A stretch of DNA of 64,000 nt from contig CM073591.1 of NCBI GenBank assembly GCA_037074705.1, positions 136,951,532 through 137,015,531 of the forward strand, read 5' to 3'. This document shows positions 26,073 through 41,000 of this stretch, in pieces. The first letter of the stretch is position 1. Each line of letters begins with the position of its first letter. The position numbers and the translations under genes were made by a program. The notes beneath the pieces are model-generated. The model was not told the DNA's origin. It made no database searches and saw only the letters and a list, made by a program, of their open reading frames with translations. Source of the DNA: Zhengitettix transpicula. Its lineage: Eukaryota; Arthropoda; Insecta; Orthoptera; Tetrigidae.

Positions 26073-29000
26073 CTACAAATTTTTGGTGGCATGTTACAGA
26101 TTTTAATTATTAAGTGGCTAAGTCACATTAGATACTTGGATAGTGAGGAAACATAGAAATATAGGACAAATGTTGGGAATATACTCTGAAGATAGTATTT
26201 GCCTTAGGCACAGTAATATCATCAAAGGAAGCATATGTTCAAGGTGTAGAGAGGAAAGGAAGAAAAAATAAAGACTGAAAATATTTGGCTGGACTGGGAA
26301 TATAATCCAGGTTTTTTTGCTTTGTATCTCCCCCTCCCCCACCCCTCCACCTATATACACTGACAGGCATATTCATGTTTACTTGTGCAAATAGGGGTGA
26401 TCAGTAGGGAAGGCACTATTTAAAGGATGAGTCCAGCAGGGTATGCCTGCACTATAGGACATGTTGGAAGCAGAATTCCCACAGGTTGAGGTCAATTGAG
26501 GATTGTGATGAATTGAAGGATACGACAGACATTGCATCTGTCCCTATTGCATGGCTTGGAACCAGGCATAGGTTAGTTGCTGAGCCTGGGCGGGCAATTA
26601 AAAGCAACACTTAGACAGGTGGGGAGTATTGTTGGAATGAATGGTTTTTATACCTATTTGGATTGCAGTTGAGGGTAGGCCAGGTGGAAAATGAAATTTA
26701 TTTTCTTGAATTCAGGGAAGTGGTGAGGGGTGGACTTAAGTTTTTTTGTTTTACCATGAATGTGATAGTCTTTGGAAATGTGATAAGGCATGGGCTATCT
26801 GTATACGGAGGAGGTCTGTAGGGTAATTTCTATTGATAAAGGCATTATGGATTCGGTTGTTGTATATGTGATATGTATACACATATACATATACAATTGG
26901 TATGGAAAGGAGGTAGCTTACCTGAAATTGAAGTTCAGCATTGCTATTCTGGACTGGAGAAGGTTCTTCTAGTTTTTCAGGAAGAACAGCCTGTGTGCTG
27001 GTTGACCATGGAGTCTCTGGGTGCGTGATTTCTATATGTTTATACAACTCAGAAAGATTTGCATTTTCAACCTGTACATTGATTATCATATAATAAATAT
27101 TGAAGAAGGTCCACTTCACATGTTGACACAATACCATTAAATAGGTTTTTAAGTCATAATATCTGACATTTATCTAATTTCTTAATGTTTAAATTGAAAG
27201 GTGCTTAAAAATGTATTTTACCATGTTATTTACTTTCTCCTTTAAAATTTTTTACCATTTCCTCCCTTGAAAAATTAACATTTTATTGTGAATAAAGGCC
27301 ATTAAATCAACAGTTGGAAAATCCAATATTTAGTTTAAATATATATACAAAATTATTTATCATATGTATTACAAAATAAATTTAAGTCTTTTATAGTCTA
27401 TTCTGTAAATATACCAATTTACATTACAATTTAATAATTTTCAGGATGATGAGCCACTTTTATTTTCAGTTGAAGAAGAAATTGAAATAGGAACTGAAGT
27501 TGGTGTAGTTGAAGCTATTGATAAAGACATAAATGAAAATGCCTTAATTGATTATCTCATAACAAGTAAGGATAAATGTATCAGTTTTCATTTATTAATC
27601 ATAGTATATTATTTATTCATATTCGTTGTGATAGTTTAACTTTTGATCAAAAATTGAAGTCTTTCCCGGTGAAGTTGTTCAATAAATAGTTCTTGGAATT
27701 CACACGGGTTTTGCATATTTATATTAGACGCAATGTTTCGACGACTGAAAGCACTGTCTTCTAGAAGATGATGACAGTGCTTTCACTCGTTGAAATGTTG
27801 CATCTAAATATAAATATGCAAAACCCGTGTGCCTAGAAGATGACGACAGTGCTTTCAGTCGTCGAAAAGTTGTGTCTAATATTACATTTTGAGTATAATA
27901 TGATGCAAATAAAAGTTAACTCAATAAATAGTTCTCAGAATTCACACGGGTTTTGCATATTTATATTAATTCTACAAGGAATTTAGTAACATATCTTTGC
28001 TACAATTAATTTTGACAAATATATGTGCAATTATATGTTGATGAAAAGAATTTGCACACACAAAAATGTATAAATATAGTTAATAATTTTTTTTAATCAT
28101 GTGCATATTGTGTAGAAATAATATTTTTACAGATGGAAATGAAGGTGGACTGTTTACTATTAATCGCACATCTGATAATAAAGGAATCATCACTGTAGCA
28201 AATCGAATTGATAGAGAAGAAATATCAGAACACATTCTGACTGTAAAATGTTTTAAGAAGTCTACAAAGCCTCAAAGTTTAATAAAACCATATAATAGAC
28301 AGGTACATGTAAATACAAATTCTTGAAATTACATATAATGTGTCAGTGTTAAAAATATACAAATTACATAAAACAGCCAAATCTCAGACAAAATGTCTTG
28401 TCATTTGGCTATTTTATCTGATTAGTCAATATAAATTATATCACTATTTAATAATATTTTAAGCATTTGTAATATAATTTATGATATAATGTGTTAATTT
28501 CTACAGTGTATTAATTTAAATTAACTACTCATTTAATACAAATGAGAATCAATCTATTCTTTTTGCATTTAATAATATTTTAAGCATTTCTAATATAATT
28601 TATGATATAATGTGTTAATTTCTACAGTGTATTAATTTAAATTAACTACTCATTTAATACAAATGAGAATCAATCTATTCTTTTTGCATTTGTCAGGCTT
28701 AATGTTCAGTGATTAACAATATTAGACAATATTAGTATTACCAAATGTGATTATTATTATCATTGACTCTACAGACCATTGAGACCACTACACCACAGCA
28801 GGTCTGTTAACAAATGTAATTCTTGGATTCAATTATTTTACATATGACAGGAGACTAATTTTTACACTTCTTTTATATTGAATGTTCCCTCAAAATAGGT
28901 TCTGAATCAGTTTATACAGGTTGTTTGAATAGGAGATATACATATATTAAAAGTATGGGCTATTATTCTAAAGCGGAAAACGTCAAATAAGCATATGCTC

Positions 29001-32000
29001 TTTTTTCAATGGTTTTCAAGATTTGTAACTTATAAACTCATAGTATGAATGCACAGTACATGAGACAGGAAGGATGTTCTTATTTTATTTTATGATCACT
29101 GTAGGTTATGTGGGACACAGTTGAATTTTTTGAGGACAGAATGTTGGGTGGTGGTTAAGAGTATACTTATTTGGACAGTTGTCGAAGAGGCAATATAGTT
29201 TTGCAGACATATGGAAAAAATGAACACTAGGAAGATCTAGGTGGTGTAACTAGATTTACTACTTCAGATTTTACAAAATAAAGTCCTATTATAAATGGAA
29301 AGGCGTTTGTCTGATCCATGTGATAACTTGTAAAGTGAAGATAATAAACTAAGGTGTTAGTTTTGATTATGTTAATGCAAGAAGCAAATGTGCTTGGCTT
29401 AACAATTACAATTGCATCAGAAAAGGAAGGAAAAATTACTGGGTTGTAATTTTTTATCTGTTAAAGGGGTATTTTTACTAAATATTTTGAAATTAAATTT
29501 CTTATTTAATTATTTTTAAATCTTTATTAGTGGAACAGTTTGGCGGAGTGTCTTGTCTGAACGTGCTACAATATTGTGGCCCAAGATTAGCCATCAGACA
29601 TTCCCAATATTTAAATCCTCACAAAAGGAAATGCTGGGGCTGTTTTATTATCTGTTTTGATTATTTATGATAATATTTAATAATATATTATTATTGAGTT
29701 CCAAGACCAAACATAAAAATATAATTTGCTCACAATATTTTCTTTTTGTAAAATAGGTAAAATACATAAATAATTTATTTTTCTTTATGTAAAATAACAT
29801 AAAATACATCAATAAAATAATTGACCCCCAATTATTTTATCCCATTTGTGTATACTATGGGGTGATATTTGGAATTAAGGCTTAGAGGAAGGTGGATAAG
29901 TCTGCCAGTCCATTTGCAGTATGGTGTTGTCTCTACACATTTGCTTATTTGATAATAATAATATAATGGATTGGTGAGTTTTCCAACAAGCAAGCTTAGC
30001 TATTTATAATATTATAGATGTTTGTTGTAATTATATTTTTTATTATATGCTGTAATGAGTAATTATTTTATTTTTGTTGACGATAACTAATTGCCTTAAT
30101 TAGAGTAGAGGGGTATGGGCGTCAGTAAATAAATTGTTCAATTCTACTATTTTGTTCAGAAAGGAATTTGAATAAAACATAAATTATACAATGGACACTT
30201 TTGCTCATCCTTTGAACAGGAGACACTCTACCATCTCAGGATGTTATTTTTTTGTAGAGAATTATATTTACCTACTTAATTTCCTGCAACATCAGATAGA
30301 GCGATCGTCCCTTCCCAGGAATTCTGGCAATCACTTCGTTGCTGGCAGCCCGATGGATTTCTCGTGACCTACTGACCACGTAGTGTTTGCTACTAGGTTC
30401 TTTTTTAAATTTCTTTTCCTCTGGATCACTTCTCTAACCACTCTCTACACTCTTCTTGGACTGAATGTAGTGTTTGCTATGAGGATATTTTTTTAATTTC
30501 TTTTCCTTTGGAAAACTTCTCAAACCACTCTCTACACTCTTCTCGGACTGAATCTCCTCTTTCCATTCCATTCCCGTTCATCTTCCTCACCTTCCCATTG
30601 ATTGGTTGTCTCAACCATGTGATGTTGTCCACCAATCAATCCTCCTCTTTTTCCCTCCTTTTCCATCATTATTGTCTGGATGAGGTTATTGAGCAAGACA
30701 GCAGGCCACGTTTCAAAGTAGCCAAGAATTTAGGGTTTTTCCCAAAATCCCCAGACAATAGAGCTAGGTGTTCTTCACTTTGCCTTTGTCAGAAGTCAAA
30801 AACAATTCTTAATAAGAGCTTTCTTACTAAATTTCCCCAATGCATAAAGTTAAAATAAAAAAAATTACTCTGATAAAAATAAATGCAATAAATTAAAACT
30901 CACACGTTACAATGCAATATAATGGGTTAATGATGAAAAATATCTGACATTTATAATAACATAAATAACTAAATAATATGCCATGGGTCAGAAAATTGTT
31001 TCTTAATGAAAACAATTGAATATATTGATGTTTCATGCTTTTTTCAGTACTATTTCTGGTTTATTAATCTATGTATAAATTGAGTAAAAAATTGAGACAA
31101 GGTTTTTATGCCTTTCTTGTTGCAGCCAAAATAAAAAAAAGTTTCATTTCGATTGAAAAATCATAGAACCAAAATCGGTACCTCAAATTTTTAACCTGAT
31201 TTATACATAAATTATTAAACCTGTAGAGGTCCTATAAAGGAAGAAATAAAAGTATATTAATAGTTTCTGTTAATACACAATTTTCTGGCTTGAGGTCATT
31301 TGTTTATTTATCTATCTAATTTAATTATCTAATAAATAAAAAAGAGCATTTGTGTGTTTGTTTGTTTGTATATATGTATGTTCCTTATACAAATCTACAC
31401 CAGTGAAGCAAATTTCACCAAATTTCGTACACGTGTTCTTTGCGACCAGGAAATGAACACTGTCGGGGTGAGACGCGTCTACCACCCCCAGAAGGTGGGG
31501 TGGAAATATTTAAACATGCTAAAACAGTCGATATTTAAGTCGGATAAATATTTTTAGGGGTCAAAGATATTGATAGTGTTTCTACCGATGTTATCTGAAT
31601 ATAATTTTCATCCTCTACACCCTGGGAAAAAGGCACCGTTAGGGTTTGGGGTGCAGATGCTTTACAGGAAAATAACGCGAATACAACCGAGATTGGAGTC
31701 AAATCGTAGTTTATGGATGCCACTTAGTTTAGTTATAACATTCAACTTAGCATTTACCCCTCAGGGGCAGGGGTAGCGAGCGGGATGGAAAATTTGGAAC
31801 ATGCAAACACTGCAGATATTTGTGTTGAATAAATATTTTTTAAGGTTAATTATATCGATTGTATTTCGACTGATGTTGTTTGAGTTTAAGTATGATATTC
31901 AAGTTGGAAATCTTCATACATGCTAACAAGGCCCATATTTGAGTCGGATAAATATTTTCTGGGTAAAAGTGATTAATATTGTTTGTACCAATGTATGTCA

Positions 32001-35000
32001 GTAAAATTTCAACATTTTACAGCATGGAAAAGGAACACCCCAGGGGTGGGGGTGTAGGATTGTTACAATAAAATAACTCGAATACAGCCGAGACTGGAGT
32101 CATAACCAAAGTTCTGGATAATGCTGAGTTTAATTACGACATTAAACTAGCAATTAACCTCCCAGCGACGGTGGTGGTCGGGGGTGGAAATTGTCAAACA
32201 TGTTAATCTACCGATTTTTGCAACGACGAAATATTTATAAGGATCAATGAGATTCATACAATTTCTCTACATGTTCTCTGAGTATAACTTCAAACACTTT
32301 CAGGCTTTTCAGTAGAGCACCTTTAGGGGTGGGTTAGATGAACGCTACAATAAAAAACCGCGAATACAACCGAGATTGGAGTCAAATCCGAGGTTATGAA
32401 TGTCACCGAGTTCAATTAAACCATTCAATTGGCCATTTTACCCCAAGGGGCGGGCGTTGATGGGGTGGACAGGGATTGAATTTTTCTAACGTGTTAAACG
32501 ATCGATATTTGCGTGAATTAAATATTTTTAAAGGATAAATACATTTAATTGTAACGTAAATAATTGTCGAGGTCAGTGACCTTGATAATAAATCTACCGA
32601 TGTTGTTTGTAAAATTTAACCCCTTTCGGCATGAGAGGGAAGCACACTTACGGGAGGGTGTGAGGTGAGATACTGGAAAATAACGCTAATACAAGTGAGA
32701 TTCTATTCAAATCGAATGTAATGGAAGTCCCTGAGTTTATTTATGACAATCTAAGCAACCCGCGGGGGTGGATTAAGGTGGGAGAAGTTGGGCGGTGGTG
32801 GGAAAGGAGTAGAAATTTTAAAATAAGTAAAGCTCAAAATTTTGCGTCGAATAAATATATACAATGAGATCATTAAAAATTCACTACACGTTCTCAGTGT
32901 TTAATTTGAACCCATTTCGGGATTGGGAGGGAGCTTACTTTAGGGGTGGGGGTCAACGGGAGTTAAAAATAAATAACGGGGAATAAAACCAAGATTAGAG
33001 TCAAATACAGGGTTGTGAATGTTGCTGGGTTTAATTATGACATTTAAATAGTCATTTAACTCTGAGGGGTGGAGATGGACAGAAATCACAACCAATATTA
33101 GAGTTGAATAATATTTTTCAGGGTTAATTAGATTTATAGTATTTCTATCCAAGTTGTGTGTGTAAACTTTTAACCCTTCTTGCGGCATGAGGGAGGTGCA
33201 TGCTAAGGGGTGGTGGTGGATTGGGACTCATAAAAAAGTATCACGAGAAAAACCAAAATTCGAGTCAAATCGAAATCCCCTGGGGCGGGATTGGACGGGG
33301 TGGAATTCTTCAAACATGTTAAATCATCGATATTATCATGGAATAAATAAATTCCAGGGCCATTGACGTTGATAGTATTTCTACCGATGATGTTTGTAGG
33401 CATGATATGGGGCGAATGATAGGGGGTGGAGGGTATTTACAAGAAAATAATGCAAAAACAACCAAGATTTGAGTCAAATCGAAAGAAATGGATATCGCAG
33501 AATTTATTTGTCACAATCTGGGCAACACGCGAGTGTGGACTGGGTTGGGATGAGTTGGGCGGAGGTGTACGGGGGATAGAAATTTTAAAACATGTTGACC
33601 GGCAGTTTTTTGTGTCGAGTAAATATATTTCGGGATCAATTAGATTAATAAAATTTCTCTAAATTTTGCCCATGTATAATTTCAACATCTTTCGGGATTG
33701 GAGCTCCCCTTTAGGGTGGGGGTGGAGTGGAATTACATTATAATGATGCAAAAACAAACGACATTGGAGACAAATCCACGGTAATGGATGTCAATGAGTT
33801 AAATTGTTACATTTAACTAACCATTTAACTCGTCCAAGGAAGGGTTGGCAGGGGTGTAAAATTTTTAAATATGTTAAACGGTCGAAACATGAATAAATCC
33901 CAGATTGGAGATATAGTTGAAAGTGTTTATGACAATGTGGGATATTCACAGTGGTTGGCGGGGGTGTGAGGGAATTGGTGTAGTTGGGCGGGGGAATAAA
34001 TTTTCAAACATGTTAACTGGCTGATTTTTGCTTCGAATAAATATATTTCGGCATCAATTAGATTCATAAAATTTCTTACATGTTCTGTGTGTATAATTTC
34101 AACCCCTTTAAGGCTTTGGAGGGGTGCACCCTAAAGGGTGGGCATGAAGTGTAATTACATAAAAACAAAGCAGAAACTATCGAGATTGGAGTTGAATCCG
34201 GGGTTATAGTTGTCACTGAGTTTAATTACGTCATTCAACTTGCTGTTTAAGTCCCCGAAGTGGGAGTGGTCGGGGAGTTGAAATTTTCAAACACGTTAAA
34301 TGGTTGATATTTGTGATAATTATTTCCTGGGGTTAATTACTTTGATTTGATGTATATCAATGCTGTTTGTGGATAATTTCAACCCCTGTGAAGGGAACAA
34401 GCTTAGGGGTGGAATGGAGGTACGTTAAGTAAAAAAAATGCAAAAACAACTGAGATTCGAATGAATTCAGAGACTATGAATGTCGCTGAATCTAATTGTG
34501 ACAACCTGGGTAACGCGATGGGTTTGGGAGGTGGTGGGCTGGGGTAGAAATTTTCAGACAATGTAATCGGTCGATTTTTGTGTAAAATAAATATGTTTTG
34601 ATTATCACACATTTGTGGGGTGGTTATCTTCTAATATGTAAAAACAGCCGATATATTTTCTCAACCCCCTTCGGCATAGGAGGTGAGCACATTAGGCATA
34701 GGGTTCGAGGAACGTTACAGAAAAATAGCGCAAAGGCAACAGAAATTGGAGTCATATCGGGGGTTATAGATAAATAACATCTCGGTCAACGCCGGGCACC
34801 CAACTAGCTTATAATATAATGAATTATTATTATTATTATTATTTAAACATCACACATTTAAATAGGATAGAATTTTTTTAAAACTGTCTATGCCTTAGTC
34901 ATTGTTCTAGTGAGCATAAATAATAATAATAAACACTTTAGCATCTTAATGACTACTCTCCTGGAATGTGAACAAAAAGAAGGCATGCAAAAATTTGAGA

Positions 35001-38000
35001 TGATAGGTCTCTTCCCATGATGATTTGTGGAATTGAACCTCTGCTGCCAATCGTTACCGGTAGCAAACATACTCGATGAATTAATGCTGTAAAGGTGATC
35101 TCTTTGCTGATCCTAATTTACACCTCCACTTATATGTATCCAAATTTTTCTGCAATAACTTTTTTAAGAAAGTGTTATAGGATTGATGTTGGTTTCTCTG
35201 ACGAATTGTTCTACTAAAAAAACTTTTACAGGATCTCTCTTCCTCTCCTAAAAGGCTATCTTCTCCCTTTCTCCTCAAGGTCAATGTCCACCTTGACAGT
35301 TTTGAAAAATAGGGAGGAATTTGAAAGGTTTTGTCCCTGTCAATAAATTTCTTACACAGTCATTTTACTCTTTTCCTAATATTAATTTGTGAAAAATCTT
35401 AATGATTGTTCACACTTTTATGTGACTCAAACAAAAGATAATACAAATTCAAATACAAAAAACATAATTAGTATTTTATATTTATAATATATTGTGATTT
35501 GTTAAATGTTTTCTTAAATATTTTTCAATAATAACAAGGATTTAAAATACATTCACTGTTTATATTCATGTTTTTATTTTCACCCAGGATCCTTCAGAGA
35601 TTAAAGTAAAGATTAAAGTGGAAGATATTGATGACAACAAACCTTCATTCAGTCTTGATAATATCACCATAGGTAATTAATCACTATTGTGCTTTCCTTT
35701 GCTTGAAATTCAAATTTGTTTCTTATTATATTATTAGTATTATATTATATTATTCTTATTATATTATTTTTGAAAATAGTTTATATGTTTTTATTCCTCT
35801 TAACTGTATTCAATTTAACTTAATTATTTGAAAGTGTGTCACATGATCTACTCTTGTTAAAACTAGAAGATTAATCGATTCAAAATTCTCCTTTACAGTT
35901 AAAATGTGCATACTTAAGCAATAGGAAAAAAATAGGGTCTATTGAAATAAAAATTCTTGTATGCACTCCTTTAAAATATGGTGTGCCCCATGGTTCAATA
36001 CTTGGCCATTTATTATTTATGATAGCTATTTATGATTTTGCATATAATATTTCTCATGAAACTATTTTATATGAGGGTGACACTATGCTGATGTCTTCAA
36101 ATATCAATATTAATTTACTGGTTGAAATTGAAACTCAAAAGATCCCTTCAATCAAAGAGATGGTTTTAAGCAATTTTGTGATTCTGAATGAATCAAAATC
36201 CCAAATATATACTTTTGAATTAAACAATTAAGTAAATAACCATCTGGAAAATGTAAAAGTTTTGGCTACACTGTTATCGCATACCCGCTCCCTTGGATCC
36301 TTATAATGGACGAATTCCGGCCCGGGGCGCCACTGCATGTGTAGAAATGATTTATTTTAATTATACAAACAACAATTAATTAATTTACACAAGTGATCCA
36401 AATTAGGGAGCCAATAAACGATTTGCTATGACTCGTGAGTACTTGAGTCGAGCATGAGACTCTCAATAACATATATCTCAGGGGTCCTGGCTTTAATAAA
36501 TTACGTAAGGAAGGAATCAATCAATGAAAACAAAACATAAACATTAAATTCAATTTAATGCACAAAATGAGGTTAATACAAATACTCGACCACTACTCCT
36601 CAATCCCAAAATGCCTTTTCATACACTTTCATTCATAAACTAAAATCTAAAAACAGTTGAAAAATTCACTACTTTGGCCAAATTTATCAAATTTAATACG
36701 TTCTTTAAGAACACTGCCAGTCATTGGACCCACAAATCTTAATATGCACTACTTTCACATGATGCAGGGAAAGGGAGGGAAGTTTGCTTACTGTGCTGCG
36801 ATACATTGTCTTCTGATGATGTCCAGGATCAGGTGCCTGGCCTATTGGCTGACCAAATCCTTGCTGCCAATCTCGCACGCAGAGAAGCGGCTAAAACACA
36901 TAGGTGTGTCCACCTACACTTGCTCCGCAATTCACGGTTCTCTCCTCCAAGAACCTCGTCACCAAAATCTCCTATGCGTTCGTCCCTCACAGTTCACGAA
37001 CTCTGACCACGTCCACTCTCCTGCCTTCCAGGACATGACTCGCTTCCACTACACTACTCTGTTCGAAGAAGCTGGCTTTGTTTGCCAACAAGCCGAATGT
37101 TGGGTAACAACTGTTCCGTCTCCTGGCCCACAGCTTCTCATCGCTGTCCAGGATCCGACTCCTCCAAAACCACACAGCTGTGTCTGGCCACGGACACCTT
37201 TGTCTGAGCACATTCACCCTTATGGTCAGAAAATGAACTGATGCTGCATCCTTCGCAAACCCACTTCCTGTCGCTGTAATATTTGTCCCAGTGACTGGCC
37301 GTGTGAAAAATTTTATCTTCAACATGCCCACACCAAGACAAATAGTATTAATGTTTAAAATCACTTATTACAGTATATCTACAGTCTTAGCTATCACATA
37401 AGACACAAGTTGACAAAATTATTATCTTATTATCTAGAGTGACATATATAATAATGAAATAAAAAATTTGTCCATCATTAGTGGTCATATGGGTACACTC
37501 AGCTTATGCCCAAAATATATTAGTAGCACAAAAGAAAGTCATCAGGCTTGGAACAAAGGCTGACACTCTTGTAGACCGTTATTTTATGAATTAAAAATTA
37601 TTACTGTTGTGAAATATTGTATCCATAGTATTTGTCTATACATAAAGAAAAATCAGAAAGATTATACAACCAGGATTCAATTACATGAACACTATGCACA
37701 GAGCAGCATGAGCTTGGAAATGCCCAGGTGCAGACTAGGAAAGACATTGAATATCTTCCAACATAGTGGCTTAAGGTATTTAAAAACTTCCTGAAGACAA
37801 GAGACACTTTCACCACAGACATTTAAAAGGAAAATACAAAACTGGCTTCTCAGTTAACCTTATTATTATTTTAATGAATTTTTTAAATGTGAATTAGAAT
37901 CACAATAAATCATTACAGATACATTAAGCTAAGTTAATTACTTTTATTTATAACATTTCTCTGTATTGATGAGCCCCATCCTGATTTTCAGGCCTTGGGC

Positions 38001-41000
38001 AAATAAAATATTATGCATGTGCCAAATTTTCTTCTTTCAGGTGTACGTCTCAATGTTCCGATTGATACTTCACTTCTCTTTTTGGAAGCCACTGATATAG
38101 ATGCATCTTCTCAAGCTGTGATTTACAACTTAGTAAATTCAACATTTGTTTCACTAGCTCCTTCCACTTTAGATGTTGTTAGTGTACAAACAGATGGAAA
38201 TACTACATTTCGACTTGATGAAAGAACTGGAGAGTTACGTACTGCTGGAAGCATGTTGGCATTCGTAGATGGATATTTTGAGTTACTTGTGAATGCCAAC
38301 AACAGCGTACAACCTGACTGGCAAGCCGAAGCCCTTGTCAAAGTAGGCAAACTTAAAATATTTCAATATTTTATCAAATCTGACCACATGTTATTGTAAC
38401 AACCCACAATTAACTTTTCTTTACCATTGAATTATTGATTTAAAAACCATGTCATTATTTATATCCAGCTGGATGCCCAGAATTGCCCAGGCATTTATTT
38501 ATATTAGCCCGGAAAAATATTTAATTGACCATTAATATCTTAGTCAACAAATGACAACCAACATTGAGACCAACTTTTTTTTGAACAATAAACAGGAAAA
38601 AAGCCAATTTATCAAAAATGTATCATTCAACTAAAAAAATAATTACAATATCATGTTTTGTCCATTATTTTGGGATTTCTTCAGGTAATAAACAGTTTAG
38701 AATTTATGATTTTGTCGAATAATATCATTTTTCTGATAAATAGCCCATTTTACTGTTTATTTAATAAATTATGAATGTCAGGTTACCTTAAATACTTTTT
38801 TTAAACATTTTTACACCCATGCCTGTGCAGATGGTAGTTAATTTAATCATAACCAATATAACTGGGTCAAGAAATCTACTGGTGCCTTAAATAACCAAAG
38901 TAACTTAATAAGGGTCTAAAAACAGAACATTTCATACTCTGATACTAGACTAAAATACTCCTGGTACCATAAGAGAGTCAAATATACTTCTAGTACTTTG
39001 AGATAGTAAAAATACTCTGGTATTCTAAGAGAATGAAATAATCTGCTGGTAAGCCTAAATTTAAACAGATTAAAGCACTCCCTGTTCCATAATCGAGTAA
39101 AAAATACTCCCACTACCTTTAGAGACTCTAAAATAATCCAGTTATCCAGAAGAGTAAAAAATATTTGCAGTAATTTAAGTGAAACAAAATTATTTCTGGT
39201 ACCCTAAGAGATAAAATATACTCACAGTAATCTAAGGCTACCAGTACCTTAAGAGAGTCAAAACATCTCCTTGTACCATACGAGAAAATATTTTCAGTAA
39301 TTTAAGTGAAACAAAATTATTTCTGGTACCCTAAGAGATAAATTATACTCACACTAATCTAAGGCTACCAGTACCTTAAGAGAGTCAAAACATCTCCTTG
39401 TACCATACGAGAGTCTACTTCCAAAGTTGGATAGAAATTGTTCCATGTGTTTAAAGTTGTATGCAGAAGTTTGTTTTACTGCATATCACCCCATTTTGAA
39501 TAACAGAATTAAACTCAGTGACTCACATTACTGTGAATTAACACCAATTCCAAATGTTTTCATATTATAATTATGTGACAGCCTTTTACCCCCTTCTGCC
39601 CTAACCCAACACCTAGAGACTCTAGTTCAACCAAGCTTGGATTCTGAATGCTATAATTAAACTGAACTACATTCATAACCCCAGAATCAACACCATTCTT
39701 TGTTGTTTTTGCTTTATTTTTATGAAACTCCTCCTGCCCCCACCTCTATTGGTGCTCCCATTCATTGTCAATAGGAGATTGAAATTATGCATTGACAACT
39801 TCAAGAATGAATATCAAACTCAGCTACCCTAAAACTTTTTGTTCAACCCTACTCAGCAACCCCAAAAACTTTTCATTTAATTGCCATTTTAGAATGCTTT
39901 TAAAATTCCACGTCTTCCACCCCCACCATTTATGTGCTAGGGGTGTTTTACCCAAACAGTGTTTATTACTGGATTTAAGTAACATATGTAGAAAGTTAAG
40001 ATTGTTTGTGGAACTTTGTTTCAACACCTTCCATCCCCACTTTTAAGGTTACAATGATGTAACTAATTGACTACCATAACCTTGGATTTGACACTAATAT
40101 TGGTTGTTTTTGCATCATTTTTATGTTAAGCCTCTCCACCTGAACTCCTAAGGGTGCTCCCCTCTGAAAGGAGTTGAAATTATATGCAACATTGAGTAAA
40201 TAAAAATTTTTTTAGAATAGGGGATTTTACATTTAATATTTATTTGATAAAATATGACGACAAAATGGTAGGGCAGTGAATAATTTTATCACAGTTCTTT
40301 AATTTTTAGATACTACTTTATTATTTACAAATTGATTAATTTTAAATTAAATACATATTTATTATCATATTACATTAATTGAACCTCAGTTTGGCTTTAA
40401 ATTGACTCTGTAATTAATTGGCAAGAGCAAGAGATGGATGATGATTTAATATACTTCTTCAGAGGAGTAACTTGTATTTCATTTGCATAGTAGAGTTTTA
40501 ATGACAACAGAGGATTACATACTTTGTTTTCCTTGGAACTCAAAACTCATTACCCATAGATTGTTACGTACAAGATGCTGGTAGAATTCCAGTCTGCAAT
40601 TCCAGGAATTTGTGACCATCCCTGTAAGTGATGGGTGTTGTGTAGCCTTCAGTACCTCCTTCCTTCCCATCAAGATGCAGCCACGGACTCAACTTGTAAA
40701 ATTCAGTTTCCGAACTCACATCTCTGGTTGCAATATGCATATAAGCAAATATTTGCAATATGTGCTTAAAGCAATAGTCAGTTTCATTGAACATAGACTG
40801 GAGACTTATTCTTAGCAGTTATTTTTGCTCTGCTAGAAAATAAGTCCTGGTTTCCCAAATTGAATCGCACCAAGACTTTGGTCTCAGGGCTGCTGCAACT
40901 TCCTCTCAGCACTACTTCTCCTGAAAACTGGATCATAACTGCCACTCCTTCCAAAGGTTAGATCAGTACTGTCTCAGAAAATACTGTCCTCCTCACAGCT

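Larger units (their letters stand above)
23375..27444 (+). other. Cadherin intron 15
   Basis: A 4.1-kb intron containing a repeat copy, an unexplained ORF, two inverted Penelope-like remnants, microsatellites and a SINE, all listed separately. At 23880-24340 and 27140-27444 I recognise nothing. Confidence 0.6.
28303..35587 (+). other. Cadherin intron 17
   Basis: A 7.3-kb intron holding a 121-bp tandem duplication, an 86-bp tandem duplication and a 3.5-kb tandem-array element, listed separately. At 28700-30290 and 34815-35587 I see no recognisable gene. Confidence 0.6.
35673..38040 (+). other. Cadherin intron 18: interrupted LINE
   Basis: A 2.4-kb intron made largely of a LINE relic (35960-36276 and about 37440-37860) separated by a 1.15-kb block of different origin. 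At 35673-35950 there is only AT-rich sequence. Confidence 0.65.

Noticed and set aside
28446..28687. CRISPR-like direct repeats
   Set aside because: Only two long adjacent units, no spacers, in a eukaryotic intron: a simple tandem duplication.
36657..37241. A 194-codon gene
   Set aside because: No recognisable motif, overlaps an equally open minus frame, and lies in GC-richer repeat DNA inside a broken LINE.
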